This document shows positions 18,774 through 28,710 of a stretch of 64,000 nucleotides of DNA, piece by piece. The notes beneath the pieces are model-generated. The model saw nothing but the letters and a program-made list of their open reading frames with translations, searched no databases and was not told the DNA's origin. Each line of letters opens with the position of its first letter. Within the stretch, counting starts at the first letter, position 1. The DNA lies in the NCBI RefSeq assembly GCF_001050375.1, contig NZ_KQ130492.1:69027-133026 (forward strand). The letters are read 5' to 3'. This DNA is from Catenovulum maritimum. GTDB lineage: Bacteria > Pseudomonadota > Gammaproteobacteria > Enterobacterales > Alteromonadaceae. The position numbers and the translations under genes were made by a program.

Positions 18774-19546
18774 TGAGTTTTTCTTTACCTCAAATTATGC
18801 AATGGCTAGCCGATATTATGCTGCCATTTGTTCGTATCTCAGCGTTACTTGTTACCATGATAGGTTTTAGTGGTAAAACTGTCTCCACTAAAGTTAAGTC
18901 CTTATTAGCTGTACTGATTGCCTTGTTAATTGCGCCGACAATACCTAGTTCAGGCTTTAATGAGTTATTTTCGCTACAAGGTTTTTTATTGGTCATGCAG
19001 CAAATTTTGATTGGCGTGACCATAGGTTTTTTATCACAAATATTCTTGAACACATTCGTTATGGTTGGCCAAACGATAGCGATACAAACGGGTTTGGGTT
19101 TTGCGACCTTAGTTGACCCAGTAAATGGTATCAACACTGCGGCTATTGGTCAGTTTTATGTAATTTTAGCCACCTTAGTATTTTGGGCAATCGATGGTCA
19201 TTTAATGATGATTAAAATGATAGCCTTGAGCTTTGAAGCTATGCCGATTAATAGTGGCTGGCTGACGCCAGACCAAATTTATAAAGTGATCGACTGGGGT
19301 AAATGGTTGTTTATCGCAACGATAACAATGGCGCTAACTCCGATTACCGCTATGCTCGCAGTCACGTTAACCTTTGGTATTATGACTAAAGCGGCTCCTC
19401 AGTTAAATATTTTTTCCATCGGCTTTCCGATAACCCAGTTAACAGGTTTAACTGTTGTTTGGTTTAGTTTATCCATCTTTATGCTGCACTTTGAAACAAT
19501 ATGGGAAAGTGCCTCTAAAACCATGTGTAATATTTTGGGGTGTTAG
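18773..19546 (+). CDS. fliR: Flagellar export gate protein FliR
   Basis: FliR is the single-copy subunit that completes the FliP-FliQ-FliR gate. The 257-residue protein has about six hydrophobic segments. Family landmarks include QQILIGVTIGFLSQIFLNTF, GQTIAIQTGLGFATLVDP and the C-terminal QLNIFSIGFPITQLTGL. It starts one base inside the fliQ stop (TAATG) and ends 3 bp before flhB, so the gate genes are translated as a coupled set. Confidence 0.96.
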   Translation: MSFSLPQIMQWLADIMLPFVRISALLVTMIGFSGKTVSTKVKSLLAVLIALLIAPTIPSSGFNELFSLQGFLLVMQQILIGVTIGFLSQIFLNTFVMVGQTIAIQTGLGFATLVDPVNGINTAAIGQFYVILATLVFWAIDGHLMMIKMIALSFEAMPINSGWLTPDQIYKVIDWGKWLFIATITMALTPITAMLAVTLTFGIMTKAAPQLNIFSIGFPITQLTGLTVVWFSLSIFMLHFETIWESASKTMCNILGC

Positions 19547-19549
19547 TAG

Positions 19550-20683
19550 ATGGCAGCAGATAAAGACGAACGCACCGAAGACCCCACCGAAAAAAAGAAA
19601 TCCCAAGCAAGGGAGAAAGGCCAAGTTGTGCGCTCAAAAGAGCTTGCCACTATGATGGTGCTTTTGGGCGGTGGTTTAGGCTTTTTATTTTTTGGTCATT
19701 ATCTTGCGACTGCCTTGATGGTTGCTTTTAAACAAGGTTTTAAACTCGAAAAAGAAGATGCATTTGATCCGTCTCGTATGTTTGTGCAAATGCAAAATAT
19801 TCTTGAATTGGTTGGCTTACCTCTATTTGGTATTGTCGTTATGTTGCTCTGTTTTGCTGTAATTGGAAATTTAGCTGTGGGTGGTTTTAATTTTACAATG
19901 AAGGCAACCAAAGCCAAATTTAGTAAGTTAAATCCAATTAGTGGGCTTAAAAGGATATTAGGCGTTCAAGGCTTAATTGAGTTAGTTAAGTCGATTGCTA
20001 AAGTATTAGTTGTGGTTGGCGCTGCTTACATGTGTTTTCAAATTTATAAAGATAAAATGATGCGAATCAATATAGAAACTATGCCGAGTGGATTGTTTGA
20101 TGCGCTAGATATCCTATTGTGGATTTTTATTATTTTGTCTATGTCTTTACTAATTATTGCTTTGATTGATGTGCCTTTTCAGATACACCAACATACTGAA
20201 CAGCTTAAAATGACAAAGCAAGAAGTGAAAGATGAGCATAAAAATTCCGAAGGTGACCCTATTGTTAAGGGACGAATTCGTAAGCTTATGTTTTTAGCCT
20301 CTCGCCGTCGGATGCTCGCTGATGTACCTAAGGCTGATGTTGTTGTGACTAACCCGACACACTATGCAGTTGCCATTCAATATGACCCGTTAAAAGCGGG
20401 TGCGCCTATGTTGATAGCTAAAGGTGCTGATGAACTCGCTCTGTATATTCGAGAAATTGCAGAAGCGCACGAGATCCCTATCTTAAATGCACCTCTATTA
20501 GCTCGTTCAATTTATTACACGACTGAATTAGAAGAAGAAGTGCCTGAAAAACTCTTCTCGGCAGTTGCACAGGTACTCGCCTATGTTTTTGCATTGAAAG
20601 AATATAAGAAAGGTAAAAGCAAAAAACGACCTAAGGACTTTTCTCCAAATAAACTGGAGATACCACCAGATATGCGTTATTAA
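19550..20683 (+). CDS. flhB: Flagellar export gate switch protein FlhB
   Basis: FlhB controls the change of export substrate from rod/hook to filament. The 377-residue protein begins with the conserved cytoplasmic ERTEDPTEKKKSQAREKGQV, has four membrane segments (about 33-205), and a C-terminal cytoplasmic domain with the autocleavage motif NPTH (N268-P269-T270-H271). Length matches E. coli FlhB (382). In many polar systems flhA, flhF and flhG follow; here the next gene is an unrelated antiporter on the opposite strand, so the flagellar run ends here. Confidence 0.97.
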   Translation: MAADKDERTEDPTEKKKSQAREKGQVVRSKELATMMVLLGGGLGFLFFGHYLATALMVAFKQGFKLEKEDAFDPSRMFVQMQNILELVGLPLFGIVVMLLCFAVIGNLAVGGFNFTMKATKAKFSKLNPISGLKRILGVQGLIELVKSIAKVLVVVGAAYMCFQIYKDKMMRINIETMPSGLFDALDILLWIFIILSMSLLIIALIDVPFQIHQHTEQLKMTKQEVKDEHKNSEGDPIVKGRIRKLMFLASRRRMLADVPKADVVVTNPTHYAVAIQYDPLKAGAPMLIAKGADELALYIREIAEAHEIPILNAPLLARSIYYTTELEEEVPEKLFSAVAQVLAYVFALKEYKKGKSKKRPKDFSPNKLEIPPDMRY

Positions 20684-20764
20684 AACTTCTTACTAGGTGA
20701 AATATCCAATTCAGGGTTTTAGTTAACACATTTTACTTAATAAGCTTAAATCAAATCGGGCAGG

Positions 20765-20801
20765 GCAGATGCTTAAGTAACCCAAGTACTTAAACATCTG
20801 C
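20765..20801. repeat. 15-bp inverted repeat between convergent flhB and antiporter genes
   Basis: GCAGATG-c-TTAAGTA (20765-20779) pairs with TACTTAA-a-CATCTGC (20787-20801) around a 7-base loop, with a single central mismatch. Neither side has a proper T-tract. It probably folds as a terminator-like RNA hairpin for one or both converging transcripts. Confidence 0.6.
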
Positions 20802-20831
20802 AAAATCAGACTAACTTTTGTTACAGTTAAT

Positions 20832-22439
20832 TTAAGCTTTAGCCTCTTGATCTAGGTTGATATCTTGAAAATCCTTAATCTCGATTAAAGATAGGCTTTC
20901 TTTCGCAAAGCCCGTTCCTATCTCTTGATGATAATTAAATACAGAATGCGCACCGTATTCAATTAAAGCTTCGCCTTCATCTTTATATTGAGAAATCGCA
21001 GCTATTTGTCCCTGATATTGGCACATTTTTAACTGTTGGATAACATTTTTCATATCGGGTAGATTCGGAAGAGCTAACATAATAAGTTTTACTTGGTCTA
21101 AATCTACTTGCTCCCAAAATTCAATATCCTCAGCATCCGCTAAGGCAACTGAACGATTCTCTAATTTATGCTTTTCAATCCTATCAGAGTCAGCATCGAC
21201 CCCCCATACTCGACTACCTATCTGTTTGGCTAGCGCATCATAACTACCACTTCCGACTCGTCCCATACCAACCACTAAAACCTCAGCGCTAACCGGTAAG
21301 TTAGGACAGGTATTGTTGACTGTATCAGCGACTTCATATTTGATAATAGACGGTTTATATTTACCAAAATAGTAATGAGCATGTTTGAATATAAAGCTGC
21401 TTAAGATAAAAGAAATCGTTACGGATAAAGCAATTGCCACTAACCAGTCAGGTTCCATCCAGTTTTTATCCACGCAAATTTTTGCAACTATAAGACCAAA
21501 TTCACTAAAATTCATTAACGCCATTGCACTTAAAAAGCTGGTTCTGGCTCTTAACTTAAGCTTGGTGAGGATGGCAAAAAAGATGACAAACTTGATTGGC
21601 ATAAACAGGATTAATGCAAATGCTAAAGTTAAGGTTTCGTATGTTGGTAGTGCGGTAAAGCCAATCGATAAAAAGAAGCCAATTAAGAATAAATCCTTAA
21701 AGTTCATTAACGATTTATAAAGTTCGTTTGATTTTACATGTGAGCTGAGCAACATACCGAATAATAATGCACCTAAATCACCTTTCAGATTTACTGCGTA
21801 AAATAATTCGTAGCCACCTAAAGCAAAGCAAAAACCGATCAGAGGTAATAACTCGCCATGACCTGATTTGTCTAATAATTTACCTATATAAGGTCTAAGT
21901 GGTATGAGTAAAAATAGGGATAGTGCCCAAATGCTAGGTATAGTGCCTAGTGCAGCGACTAAAAATAATACGGCCGCGAAATCTTGAATTACGAGAATAC
22001 CAATAGATATTTTACCGTGACGGGTTTTTAACTCGCCTTTTTCTTCTAGAATTTTGGCGATGCAGACCGTACTTGAAAAGCTTAAAGCAAAGCCAATTAA
22101 TGAAGCTGTTTGCCATGAAATATCAAACATACTAAACAGCCCGATAAAACTAATCCCTATGCTTACAGCGGCAACAAACGCGGTTATTAACACCATAGGG
22201 GCGGTAGAACCGACTAATACAACTCTGTCGGTTAGGTCTTTAATTCTAACTTTTAAACCGATTGTGAAGAGTAATAAAGTTATGCCTAAATCAGCTAAAG
22301 TAGCTAAATTCTCTAATGGTGAAATGCCATAAGCGTGCATTGCAAAACCAGCAACTAGATAGCCTATCATAGGTGGTAGACCAAATTGCTTGAGTACAAA
22401 ACCGAAAAGGAAAGTGATGAGGATCCAGTAAAAGTCCAT
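20832..22439 (-). CDS. CPA2 family monovalent cation:proton antiporter with TrkA-N domain
   Basis: The 535-residue inner-membrane protein begins FLFGFVLKQFGLPPMIGYLV, the usual opening of CPA2 (KefB/YbaL-type) exchangers. About a dozen hydrophobic segments run to residue 365 or so, with FTIGLKVRIKDL and IGFALSFSSTVCIAKILEEK typical of the family. The cytoplasmic C-terminal part has an RCK/TrkA-N NAD-binding fold starting EVLVVGMGRVGSGSY (near residue 387). Members exchange K+ or Na+ for protons; the ion specificity cannot be told from sequence. No KefF/KefG partner gene is nearby. It is probably monocistronic. Confidence 0.88.
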   Translation of the reverse strand: MDFYWILITFLFGFVLKQFGLPPMIGYLVAGFAMHAYGISPLENLATLADLGITLLLFTIGLKVRIKDLTDRVVLVGSTAPMVLITAFVAAVSIGISFIGLFSMFDISWQTASLIGFALSFSSTVCIAKILEEKGELKTRHGKISIGILVIQDFAAVLFLVAALGTIPSIWALSLFLLIPLRPYIGKLLDKSGHGELLPLIGFCFALGGYELFYAVNLKGDLGALLFGMLLSSHVKSNELYKSLMNFKDLFLIGFFLSIGFTALPTYETLTLAFALILFMPIKFVIFFAILTKLKLRARTSFLSAMALMNFSEFGLIVAKICVDKNWMEPDWLVAIALSVTISFILSSFIFKHAHYYFGKYKPSIIKYEVADTVNNTCPNLPVSAEVLVVGMGRVGSGSYDALAKQIGSRVWGVDADSDRIEKHKLENRSVALADAEDIEFWEQVDLDQVKLIMLALPNLPDMKNVIQQLKMCQYQGQIAAISQYKDEGEALIEYGAHSVFNYHQEIGTGFAKESLSLIEIKDFQDINLDQEAKA

Positions 22440-22556
22440 GTTTTTCTTAAATAAGTAAAATCTGGCTTTATATTAAAACACTTAGCTTTAGCTGTTAACT
22501 CTATTCTTAGGTTTATTTTGAAAAATTAGTTTAATTTACTATTAGCAAGCGAAGTG

Positions 22557-22591
22557 CCTAACTCATAGCTTGTAAAACACTATGAGTTAGG
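22557..22591 (-). terminator. Hairpin downstream of the GH49-like gene
   Basis: A 12-bp perfect stem (22557-22568 with 22580-22591) with an 11-base loop lies just past the stop of the minus-strand hydrolase gene. Outer pairing AAGTGC/GCACTT (22552-22557, 22598-22603) could extend it with an internal bulge. The T-tract is poor, so it is a probable rather than a classical terminator. Confidence 0.6.
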
Positions 22592-22614
22592 TTCAGTGCA
22601 CTTTTAATGAACCA

Positions 22615-24702
22615 TTAATTCTCAATTAATTTAAATTGTTGATTGTCAGAGTTGCTGCAACCCCATTGATGGATATTTGCCCCGTTATCTTGGCTATTCG
22701 CTGAAACATCAACACACTTATCGCTGAGTTTATTACGAATAATGTAATAACCATTGTTTTGCGCTTCAAACTTAAATAGCTGGTTATCATTTCCTGAATA
22801 GCCCCACTGATGTATATTGCCACCATTTTGAGTAGAGAAAGAAGCGACATCTAATGCTTTGCCGCTTAATGTATTAATGAGTTTGTACCACTCTCCACTG
22901 ATCTGAGTTACTTGCCATTGTTTTTGTGTGCCTTGTTGACCAGACCATTGTTGAATGTTGCCCCCGTTGTCTGTGTTAAAACCTGCAACTTCAATATATT
23001 TACCACTATGTTTAGCTTCAATATAATAAGTACCATTTACAACACCAGTATTACCAGTATCGTCTGTTGAACTTATATTTAAATAAGCTGAATTGATTAA
23101 ATTGTTTCCTTCAAATAGTGAGTTATTTGAACGGTCTGAATTCGTTAAGTAATTACCGTTGATTTTTATATTGTGTAAATCAATATTTTTAACTTCAAAA
23201 GCGCCATCGGATTGAACTAAATTGGCTTCTTTAACATTGCCATAAATGGTTAAGTTACTGATACTAACATTGCGTACACCTGCATTGTAGGATTGAGCTG
23301 ACCAGTTAGGAGATTCATGGCGTCTACTACTTGGTTTTAGGTTTAAAATAGCAATAGGATCGCCCCAAACTTGCATGTTGTCGATAGAAATACCTGTACA
23401 CTCTTGAGTATCACCTAGTTGTGAAGCGACAATACCGTTGTTATTTCCTTTACCTGTCCATTCAGGATAAATGACCTTAGTATTGGTTAATTGGATTCCA
23501 CCGGTATTATATTTACCTACCCAACCAGCAGTGACGATTGCGCCATTATAACTTGGCCATATTAGGTTGTTGTCACCAGTCATGCCAAATGCGTAGAAGG
23601 CATCATCCACTGGGCGGATGAAGTTGTTTTTAACGATAGAATTATCACCAGGTCGCATTCCGTCATTGTTACCGTGCCAGCCCCAAATTTTAACTCTGTC
23701 TATAACAGCATCACTTCCAACAACAATGCCGTGCCACATAAGATCTCCAACAATAATGCCACGAATGTTGACGTTTTTAGCGCCATTCAAAGAGATGGCT
23801 TCTGTCATGGCACCAGAATGAACAAAATCTGGATCATCTGGACGCCAGAAAGGACCTGAATTAGGTGAGTTAGGATTATTTCTATGTTCTCCCATATAAA
23901 GTAAACCACGGCCATAAATTTCGACATTAGGCGCAACATTAAATCCAGTTTGGTTATTTGAATTAACGCCGGCGATTGAACCTGCAACGACAGCGCCAGG
24001 GGCTAACCATACTTTAGCGCCAGATGTAATTCTGATTCCATCATTACCGAAACGGCTAACCACGTTATGATAGCCATCTCTGAAAACTATGATATCTGCA
24101 TTTCTTAGTTGAGTCTGACTCGTACTGGATGAGTAAACTACTTTGTTTGAACCACTTGGCTCGTTTAGGTCGTTGTTGATAGGATCAGCAAACAACATCA
24201 TCATATTTTTAACGACAGTATGGCCATTATTCGATTTTTGGTTGTCACTTAGTTTAAAGTTGATAGCAACATATTTAGGGTTATTGAGTTTAAATTCTAT
24301 GGTGTTGTCATTAATTTTCTTAATGGAGCCGTCGGAGTTAATAACCTCAATATTAGATAAATTTGTCGCTAGGCTACCTGACATATTTTTTTTAATCACT
24401 CGGACAGTAATCGCCCCGGCACTAGGATCAAACGAAAAAGCGGAAAAATTAAAGCTTCTCTGCTTGAAAAGGTTATTTTGAGATGAGGCGATTAATTCAT
24501 CTTGTGATTCTGTCATAAGTGTTTTAACAGTCATAAAACTACCTGTCGCTTGTTTTACCTTTACTGTGTAGTAACTTGATGTTTTCAAATAACCTTGATC
24601 GCTAGGCCAGTTGGGGATGATAACCTGAGCGTTTAATTGTGTTATCGCAAGAGATAGCACAACAAGACACAAGATGTAAGCATGTTTGAAATAGTTAACC
24701 AT
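22615..24702 (-). CDS. Secreted GH49-like beta-helix glycoside hydrolase with ricin-type (CBM13) domain
   Basis: This 695-residue exported protein has a signal peptide ending at about residue 25 (LNA-QVI). An N-terminal beta-sandwich region (to about 190) is followed by a right-handed beta-helix (about 200-550) with repeated short strands (NVNIRGIIVGDLMWHGIVVG). Acidic residues D347 (GNNDGMRPGD) and D366-D367 (RPVDDAFYAF) are spaced 19/20 residues apart, which agrees with the GH49 dextranase triad; GH28 uses a similar but slightly longer spacing. The C-terminus (about 565-695) has three ricin-like units with NIQQW/NIHQW motifs, suggesting carbohydrate binding. The substrate is unknown; dextran-like or marine polysaccharide are possibilities. 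ATG 24702 has GAGGAA. It is an isolated gene. Confidence 0.75.
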   Translation of the reverse strand: MVNYFKHAYILCLVVLSLAITQLNAQVIIPNWPSDQGYLKTSSYYTVKVKQATGSFMTVKTLMTESQDELIASSQNNLFKQRSFNFSAFSFDPSAGAITVRVIKKNMSGSLATNLSNIEVINSDGSIKKINDNTIEFKLNNPKYVAINFKLSDNQKSNNGHTVVKNMMMLFADPINNDLNEPSGSNKVVYSSSTSQTQLRNADIIVFRDGYHNVVSRFGNDGIRITSGAKVWLAPGAVVAGSIAGVNSNNQTGFNVAPNVEIYGRGLLYMGEHRNNPNSPNSGPFWRPDDPDFVHSGAMTEAISLNGAKNVNIRGIIVGDLMWHGIVVGSDAVIDRVKIWGWHGNNDGMRPGDNSIVKNNFIRPVDDAFYAFGMTGDNNLIWPSYNGAIVTAGWVGKYNTGGIQLTNTKVIYPEWTGKGNNNGIVASQLGDTQECTGISIDNMQVWGDPIAILNLKPSSRRHESPNWSAQSYNAGVRNVSISNLTIYGNVKEANLVQSDGAFEVKNIDLHNIKINGNYLTNSDRSNNSLFEGNNLINSAYLNISSTDDTGNTGVVNGTYYIEAKHSGKYIEVAGFNTDNGGNIQQWSGQQGTQKQWQVTQISGEWYKLINTLSGKALDVASFSTQNGGNIHQWGYSGNDNQLFKFEAQNNGYYIIRNKLSDKCVDVSANSQDNGANIHQWGCSNSDNQQFKLIEN

Positions 24703-25221
24703 AAATTCCTCATTAGTTAGCTTGAATATAGCTTTATGTTATTAGGTGACTTCAGTGTTAACTGTATGTTTATTTTATGTAACGCGTGATGACTAGTTGT
24801 TCCTAAATGACTGACTTAATGTGTAACGATATTTTCTTTATATTAATCATTAAATTAAGCTATGAATGACACCCTTCTTGGTGAATTGCTAATGGCGTTT
24901 TTAATAGCTGAGATATTTAAGGTTATTGTAGGTTTAACCCACTACGCTTCATTTCGAGTAAAAACTTGCCAATAATTGGTTTAGAAATTTTTAGTCATGG
25001 ATATTTCAATGAGTAAATAGGTACTTAAAGAAGTAATGTTAGATAGTGTATTTCGTCGTGAGTGTTACAGCCTGCTTGCTGCAGGTATCAGCCTCTTTAT
25101 AAGGAAATATGTAGAGTTATGGTCATCAAGTTTCCTTAAAATTTTATAATAGAATTATTAACTGATGGCGGGAAAATACTAGATTTGGTTAATTATTGCG
25201 TGGGTTTTAGAAGTCTTAGCT
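24703..25221. other. Long intergenic region, no gene seen
   Basis: This stretch separates the start of the hydrolase gene from the lpd terminator. It is AT-rich and has no supported ORF or RNA gene. The upstream promoter of the hydrolase must lie near 24710-24850. A short CCTGC/GCAGG inverted repeat near 25070 is too small to interpret. Confidence 0.6.
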
Positions 25222-25255
25222 AAAAACAAAAACGCCAGCATAAAGCTGGCGTTTT
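25222..25255 (-). terminator. Rho-independent terminator of the pdh operon
   Basis: An 11-bp perfect stem (25229-25239 with 25245-25255), loop ATAAA, is followed on the minus strand by a T-rich run (25228 down to 25222). It lies 24 bp past the lpd stop and ends the pdhR-aceEF-lpd transcript. Confidence 0.93.
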
Positions 25256-25279
25256 AACATTCAAACAAGCTGAATTAAA

Positions 25280-26713
25280 TTACTTCTTCTTTTTCGCTTT
25301 TGCGTTAGGTAAGTCAGTAATTGAACCTTCAAAAATTTCAGCCGCTAAGCCAACTGATTCATGAAGAGTAGGGTGAGCATGGATAGTTAATGCGATATCT
25401 TCAGCATCTGCGCCCATTTCAATTGCTAAACAAACTTCACCTAATAATTCACCTGCATTGCTACCAACCATAGCGCCGCCTAATAATCTTTGATTATCTT
25501 TATCAAAGATCATTTTAGTGAAACCATCAGTTGCATTAGATGCGATTGCACGACCAGAAGCCGCCCAAGGGAATACAGCTACTTCGTAGTTTAAGCCTTG
25601 CTCTTTTGCTTCTTTTTCAGTTAAGCCAGCCCATGCAACTTCTGGGTCAGTGTAAGCAATAGATGGAATAACTTTTGGTTCGAAGTAATGTTTCTTACCA
25701 GCAATAACTTCTGCTGCTACGTGTGCTTCATGTACCGCTTTGTGTGCAAGCATAGGTTGACCAACTAAGTCACCAATTGCAAAAATATGAGGTACGTTAG
25801 TACGTAATTGCTTGTCTACATTGATGAAGCCACGATCTGTTACTTCAACGCCTGCTTTTTCTGCGTCAATTAAACCACCGTTTGGTGTACGGCCTACAGC
25901 AACTAATACTGCGTCATATTTAACTGGCTCTGCTGGTGCATTTTTGCCTTCAAAACTAACGTAAATACCGTCTTCTTTTGCTTCAACAGCAGTTACTTTA
26001 GTTTCTAACATTATGTTGTTGAACTTTTTACTAATTGATTTAGTAAAAGTTTTGATAATGTCTTTGTCAGCAGCTGGGATAAGCTGATCCATAAACTCAA
26101 CTACGTCGATTTTAGCTTCTAATGCGCTGTATACTGAGCCCATTTCTAAACCGATAATACCACCACCTAGGATAAGCATGTTACCAGGAACAAATGGCAT
26201 TTCTAATGCATCTGTTGAATCCCAAACACGTGGATCATCATGTGGAATGAATGGTAATTTAACTGGGCGAGAACCAGCAGCAATAATTGCGTTGTCAAAG
26301 TTTACACTTGTAACTGAACCATCTTCAGCTTCAACTGCAATCGTGTTAGGGCCTGTAAATTTACCGTAACCGTTAACAACCTTAACTTTACGCATTTTGG
26401 CCATGCCGCCTAAGCCACCAGTTAATTGACTGATTACTTTATTTTTGTGTGCACGTAATTTATCAACATCAACTTCAGGTTTACCAAAAGTAACACCTTC
26501 ATGTTCCATGTTTTGTGCATCTACTAAATGTTTAGCTACGTGTAATAATGCTTTAGAAGGGATACAACCTACGTTTAAGCAAACACCACCTAAAGTGCTG
26601 TATTTTTCGATTAAAACAACATCTAAACCTAAATCTGCAGCACGGAAAGCTGCTGAATATCCACCAGGGCCTGAACCTAAAACGACTACCTGAGTTTTAA
26701 TTTCGTTACTCAT
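25280..26713 (-). CDS. lpd: Dihydrolipoamide dehydrogenase (E3)
   Basis: E3 reoxidises the dihydrolipoyl arms of the pyruvate and 2-oxoglutarate dehydrogenase complexes, passing electrons through FAD to NAD+. The 477-residue protein has the FAD-binding GSGPGG (13-18), the redox-active disulfide C45/C50 in GGVCLNVGCIPSK, the NAD-binding LILGGGIIGLEMGSVY, and the C-terminal catalytic His-Glu region AHPTLHESVGLAAE. Length is close to E. coli Lpd (474), with an extra lysine-rich tail. It is the last gene of the pdh operon, 64 bp after aceF, and is followed by a terminator. Confidence 0.98.
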   Translation of the reverse strand: MSNEIKTQVVVLGSGPGGYSAAFRAADLGLDVVLIEKYSTLGGVCLNVGCIPSKALLHVAKHLVDAQNMEHEGVTFGKPEVDVDKLRAHKNKVISQLTGGLGGMAKMRKVKVVNGYGKFTGPNTIAVEAEDGSVTSVNFDNAIIAAGSRPVKLPFIPHDDPRVWDSTDALEMPFVPGNMLILGGGIIGLEMGSVYSALEAKIDVVEFMDQLIPAADKDIIKTFTKSISKKFNNIMLETKVTAVEAKEDGIYVSFEGKNAPAEPVKYDAVLVAVGRTPNGGLIDAEKAGVEVTDRGFINVDKQLRTNVPHIFAIGDLVGQPMLAHKAVHEAHVAAEVIAGKKHYFEPKVIPSIAYTDPEVAWAGLTEKEAKEQGLNYEVAVFPWAASGRAIASNATDGFTKMIFDKDNQRLLGGAMVGSNAGELLGEVCLAIEMGADAEDIALTIHAHPTLHESVGLAAEIFEGSITDLPNAKAKKKK

Positions 26714-26777
26714 TTTTATTCCTTAGCTATCAAATGCGGACTTTATTAGCCCGCATTGTTCGTTAGGGCTTAGTTAA

Positions 26778-28694
26778 TTAAAGAACTAAGCGACGAATGT
26801 CAGATAAATTTGCTGCTAAATCAACTGAGAATTTAGCGCCTAATGCACCATCGATTACTCTATGGTCATACGATAAGCTTAGTGGGCACATAAGTTTAGG
26901 CACAAACTCGCTACCATTCCATTTAGGTTTCATTTCAGCTTTAGAAACGCCTAAAATTGCAACTTCTGGCCAGTTAACTATAGGTGTAAATGCTGTACCA
27001 CCAATTCCGCCTAAGCTAGAAATCGTGAAACAACCACCCTGCATATCTGCAGATTTTAATTTTCCGTCACGCGCTTTTTTGCTGACTTCGATTAACTCGC
27101 GAGATAATTCTTCAATACCTTTCTTATCAACATCTTTAATCACAGGTACAACTAAACCATTAGGTGTATCTACTGCGATACCTATATTGATGAATTTCTT
27201 CAATATTAGGTTTTCACCGTCTGATGATAACGAAGAGTTGAAAGTAGGGAACTTAGCTAAAGATTTAGCTGCTGCTTTCATAACAAACACAAGTGGCGTG
27301 ATTTTTAAGCCGCTTTGAATTTTTGCATGGTAAGCATTTTGTTCTTTACGGAAAGATTCAACGTTTGTGATATCTGCTTCATCAAATTGAGTAACATGTG
27401 GAATCGTAACCCAGTTTCTGTGTAAGTTTTTACCTGAGATTTTTTGAATACGAGATAATGGTTGCTCTTCAATTTCACCAAACTTGCTGAAATCAATTTT
27501 TGGCGCTGCAAGTACTTCAAAACCGCCAGTATTTGCATTAGAAGATCCTGCCGCTGCTTTTGGTTTAGCAAGTTCAGCTTTAACCCAGTTTTGAACATCT
27601 TCTTTTAAGATTCTACCTTTACGACCCGTTGCAGGGACTAAAGTTAAATCTACACCAAATTCACGTGCTACACGACGAACTGAAGGTGAAGCATGTACAT
27701 TTTTGCTTGGCTTAGCTGGCTCAACTGCTGCTGCAGGTTCAGCTTTAGCTGGAGTTGCTGCCGGAGCAGGCGCCGCCGCTTGAGCTGGAGCACTTGCTAC
27801 AGGTGCTGGAGCCGGTGCAGAACCTTGAGTCTCAACAATAACAATCAAGCTACCTTCTGAAACCTTGTCACCAACCGCAACTTTAATTTCTTTAACTGTA
27901 CCAGCTACAGGCGCAGGTACGTCCATAGTTGCTTTATCAGTTTCTAAAGTAATTAAGCCGTCTTCTTTCGCAATTTCATCGCCAACAGCAACTAAAACTT
28001 CGATAACATCTACATCAGCATCGCCGCCGATATCAGGCACAAAAATTTCTTTAAGTTCTGATGCTGTCGCTGCTGCCACAGGTGCAGCTTGTTCAGCTAC
28101 AGGAGCTGCCGCAGGTGCTGGGCTGTCAGTTGCTTGGCTTTGTGTTTCAAGAATTAAAACTAAAGTACCTTCAGATGCTTTATCACCAACTGCTACTTTT
28201 AATTCTTTAACTGTTCCAGCTGCAGGACAAGGTACGTCCATAGTTGCTTTATCAGTTTCTAAAGTAATTAAGCCGTCTTCAGCTTCAACTGTATCGCCAA
28301 CTGCAACTAATACTTCGATAATTTCAACATCTGTATCACCACCAATATCTGGTACTGTTACTTCAATTGTTGAAGTGCTAGTTGCTGCACTTGCCGCTAC
28401 AGGAGCAGGCGCTTGCGATACAGGCTCAGCTGCTGGCTCCGAAGCAGGTGCTTCAGAGCTTGCATCTTCAACTGTCACAATTAAAGTACCTTCAGATACT
28501 TTATCGCCGACTGCAATTTTAATTTCTTTTACTGTGCCAGCAAATGGTGCTGGAATATCCATTGAAGCTTTATCGCTTTCAACTGTGATAAGAGAATCTT
28601 CAGCTTCTACTGAATCGCCAACCGCGACACAAAGCTCAATTACTTCTACTTCATCACCGCCCACATCAGGGACTAATACGTCTTTAATTGCCAT
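26778..28694 (-). CDS. aceF: Pyruvate dehydrogenase E2, dihydrolipoamide acetyltransferase (three lipoyl domains)
   Basis: E2 is the structural core of the pyruvate dehydrogenase complex and transfers acetyl groups to CoA. The 638 residues contain three tandem lipoyl domains, each with a lipoylation site (DKASMD with K42, then DKATMD twice), joined by Ala/Pro-rich linkers. A peripheral-subunit-binding domain follows ([20 protein letters not shown]). The catalytic domain ends in [17 protein letters not shown] with the active-site His and Asp. Three lipoyl domains match E. coli AceF. It starts 16 bp after aceE. The repeated lipoyl units make the DNA partly repetitive. Confidence 0.98.
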   Translation of the reverse strand: MAIKDVLVPDVGGDEVEVIELCVAVGDSVEAEDSLITVESDKASMDIPAPFAGTVKEIKIAVGDKVSEGTLIVTVEDASSEAPASEPAAEPVSQAPAPVAASAATSTSTIEVTVPDIGGDTDVEIIEVLVAVGDTVEAEDGLITLETDKATMDVPCPAAGTVKELKVAVGDKASEGTLVLILETQSQATDSPAPAAAPVAEQAAPVAAATASELKEIFVPDIGGDADVDVIEVLVAVGDEIAKEDGLITLETDKATMDVPAPVAGTVKEIKVAVGDKVSEGSLIVIVETQGSAPAPAPVASAPAQAAAPAPAATPAKAEPAAAVEPAKPSKNVHASPSVRRVAREFGVDLTLVPATGRKGRILKEDVQNWVKAELAKPKAAAGSSNANTGGFEVLAAPKIDFSKFGEIEEQPLSRIQKISGKNLHRNWVTIPHVTQFDEADITNVESFRKEQNAYHAKIQSGLKITPLVFVMKAAAKSLAKFPTFNSSLSSDGENLILKKFINIGIAVDTPNGLVVPVIKDVDKKGIEELSRELIEVSKKARDGKLKSADMQGGCFTISSLGGIGGTAFTPIVNWPEVAILGVSKAEMKPKWNGSEFVPKLMCPLSLSYDHRVIDGALGAKFSVDLAANLSDIRRLVL

Positions 28695-28710
28695 CTATCC
28701 TATCCCCTAA

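Noticed and set aside
21385..21720. 111-codon ORF opposite the antiporter gene
   Set aside because: Antisense to membrane-segment codons, which gives long open mirror frames; no support.
26797..27318. 173-codon open frame opposite the aceF catalytic domain
   Set aside because: Antisense shadow of a well-conserved coding region; product resembles nothing.
27865..28710. 281-codon open frame on the plus strand opposite aceF
   Set aside because: It is antisense to the three lipoyl domains; its Ser/Thr/Ala-rich repetitive product is the expected mirror of the repeats. No ribosome-binding site or family match.
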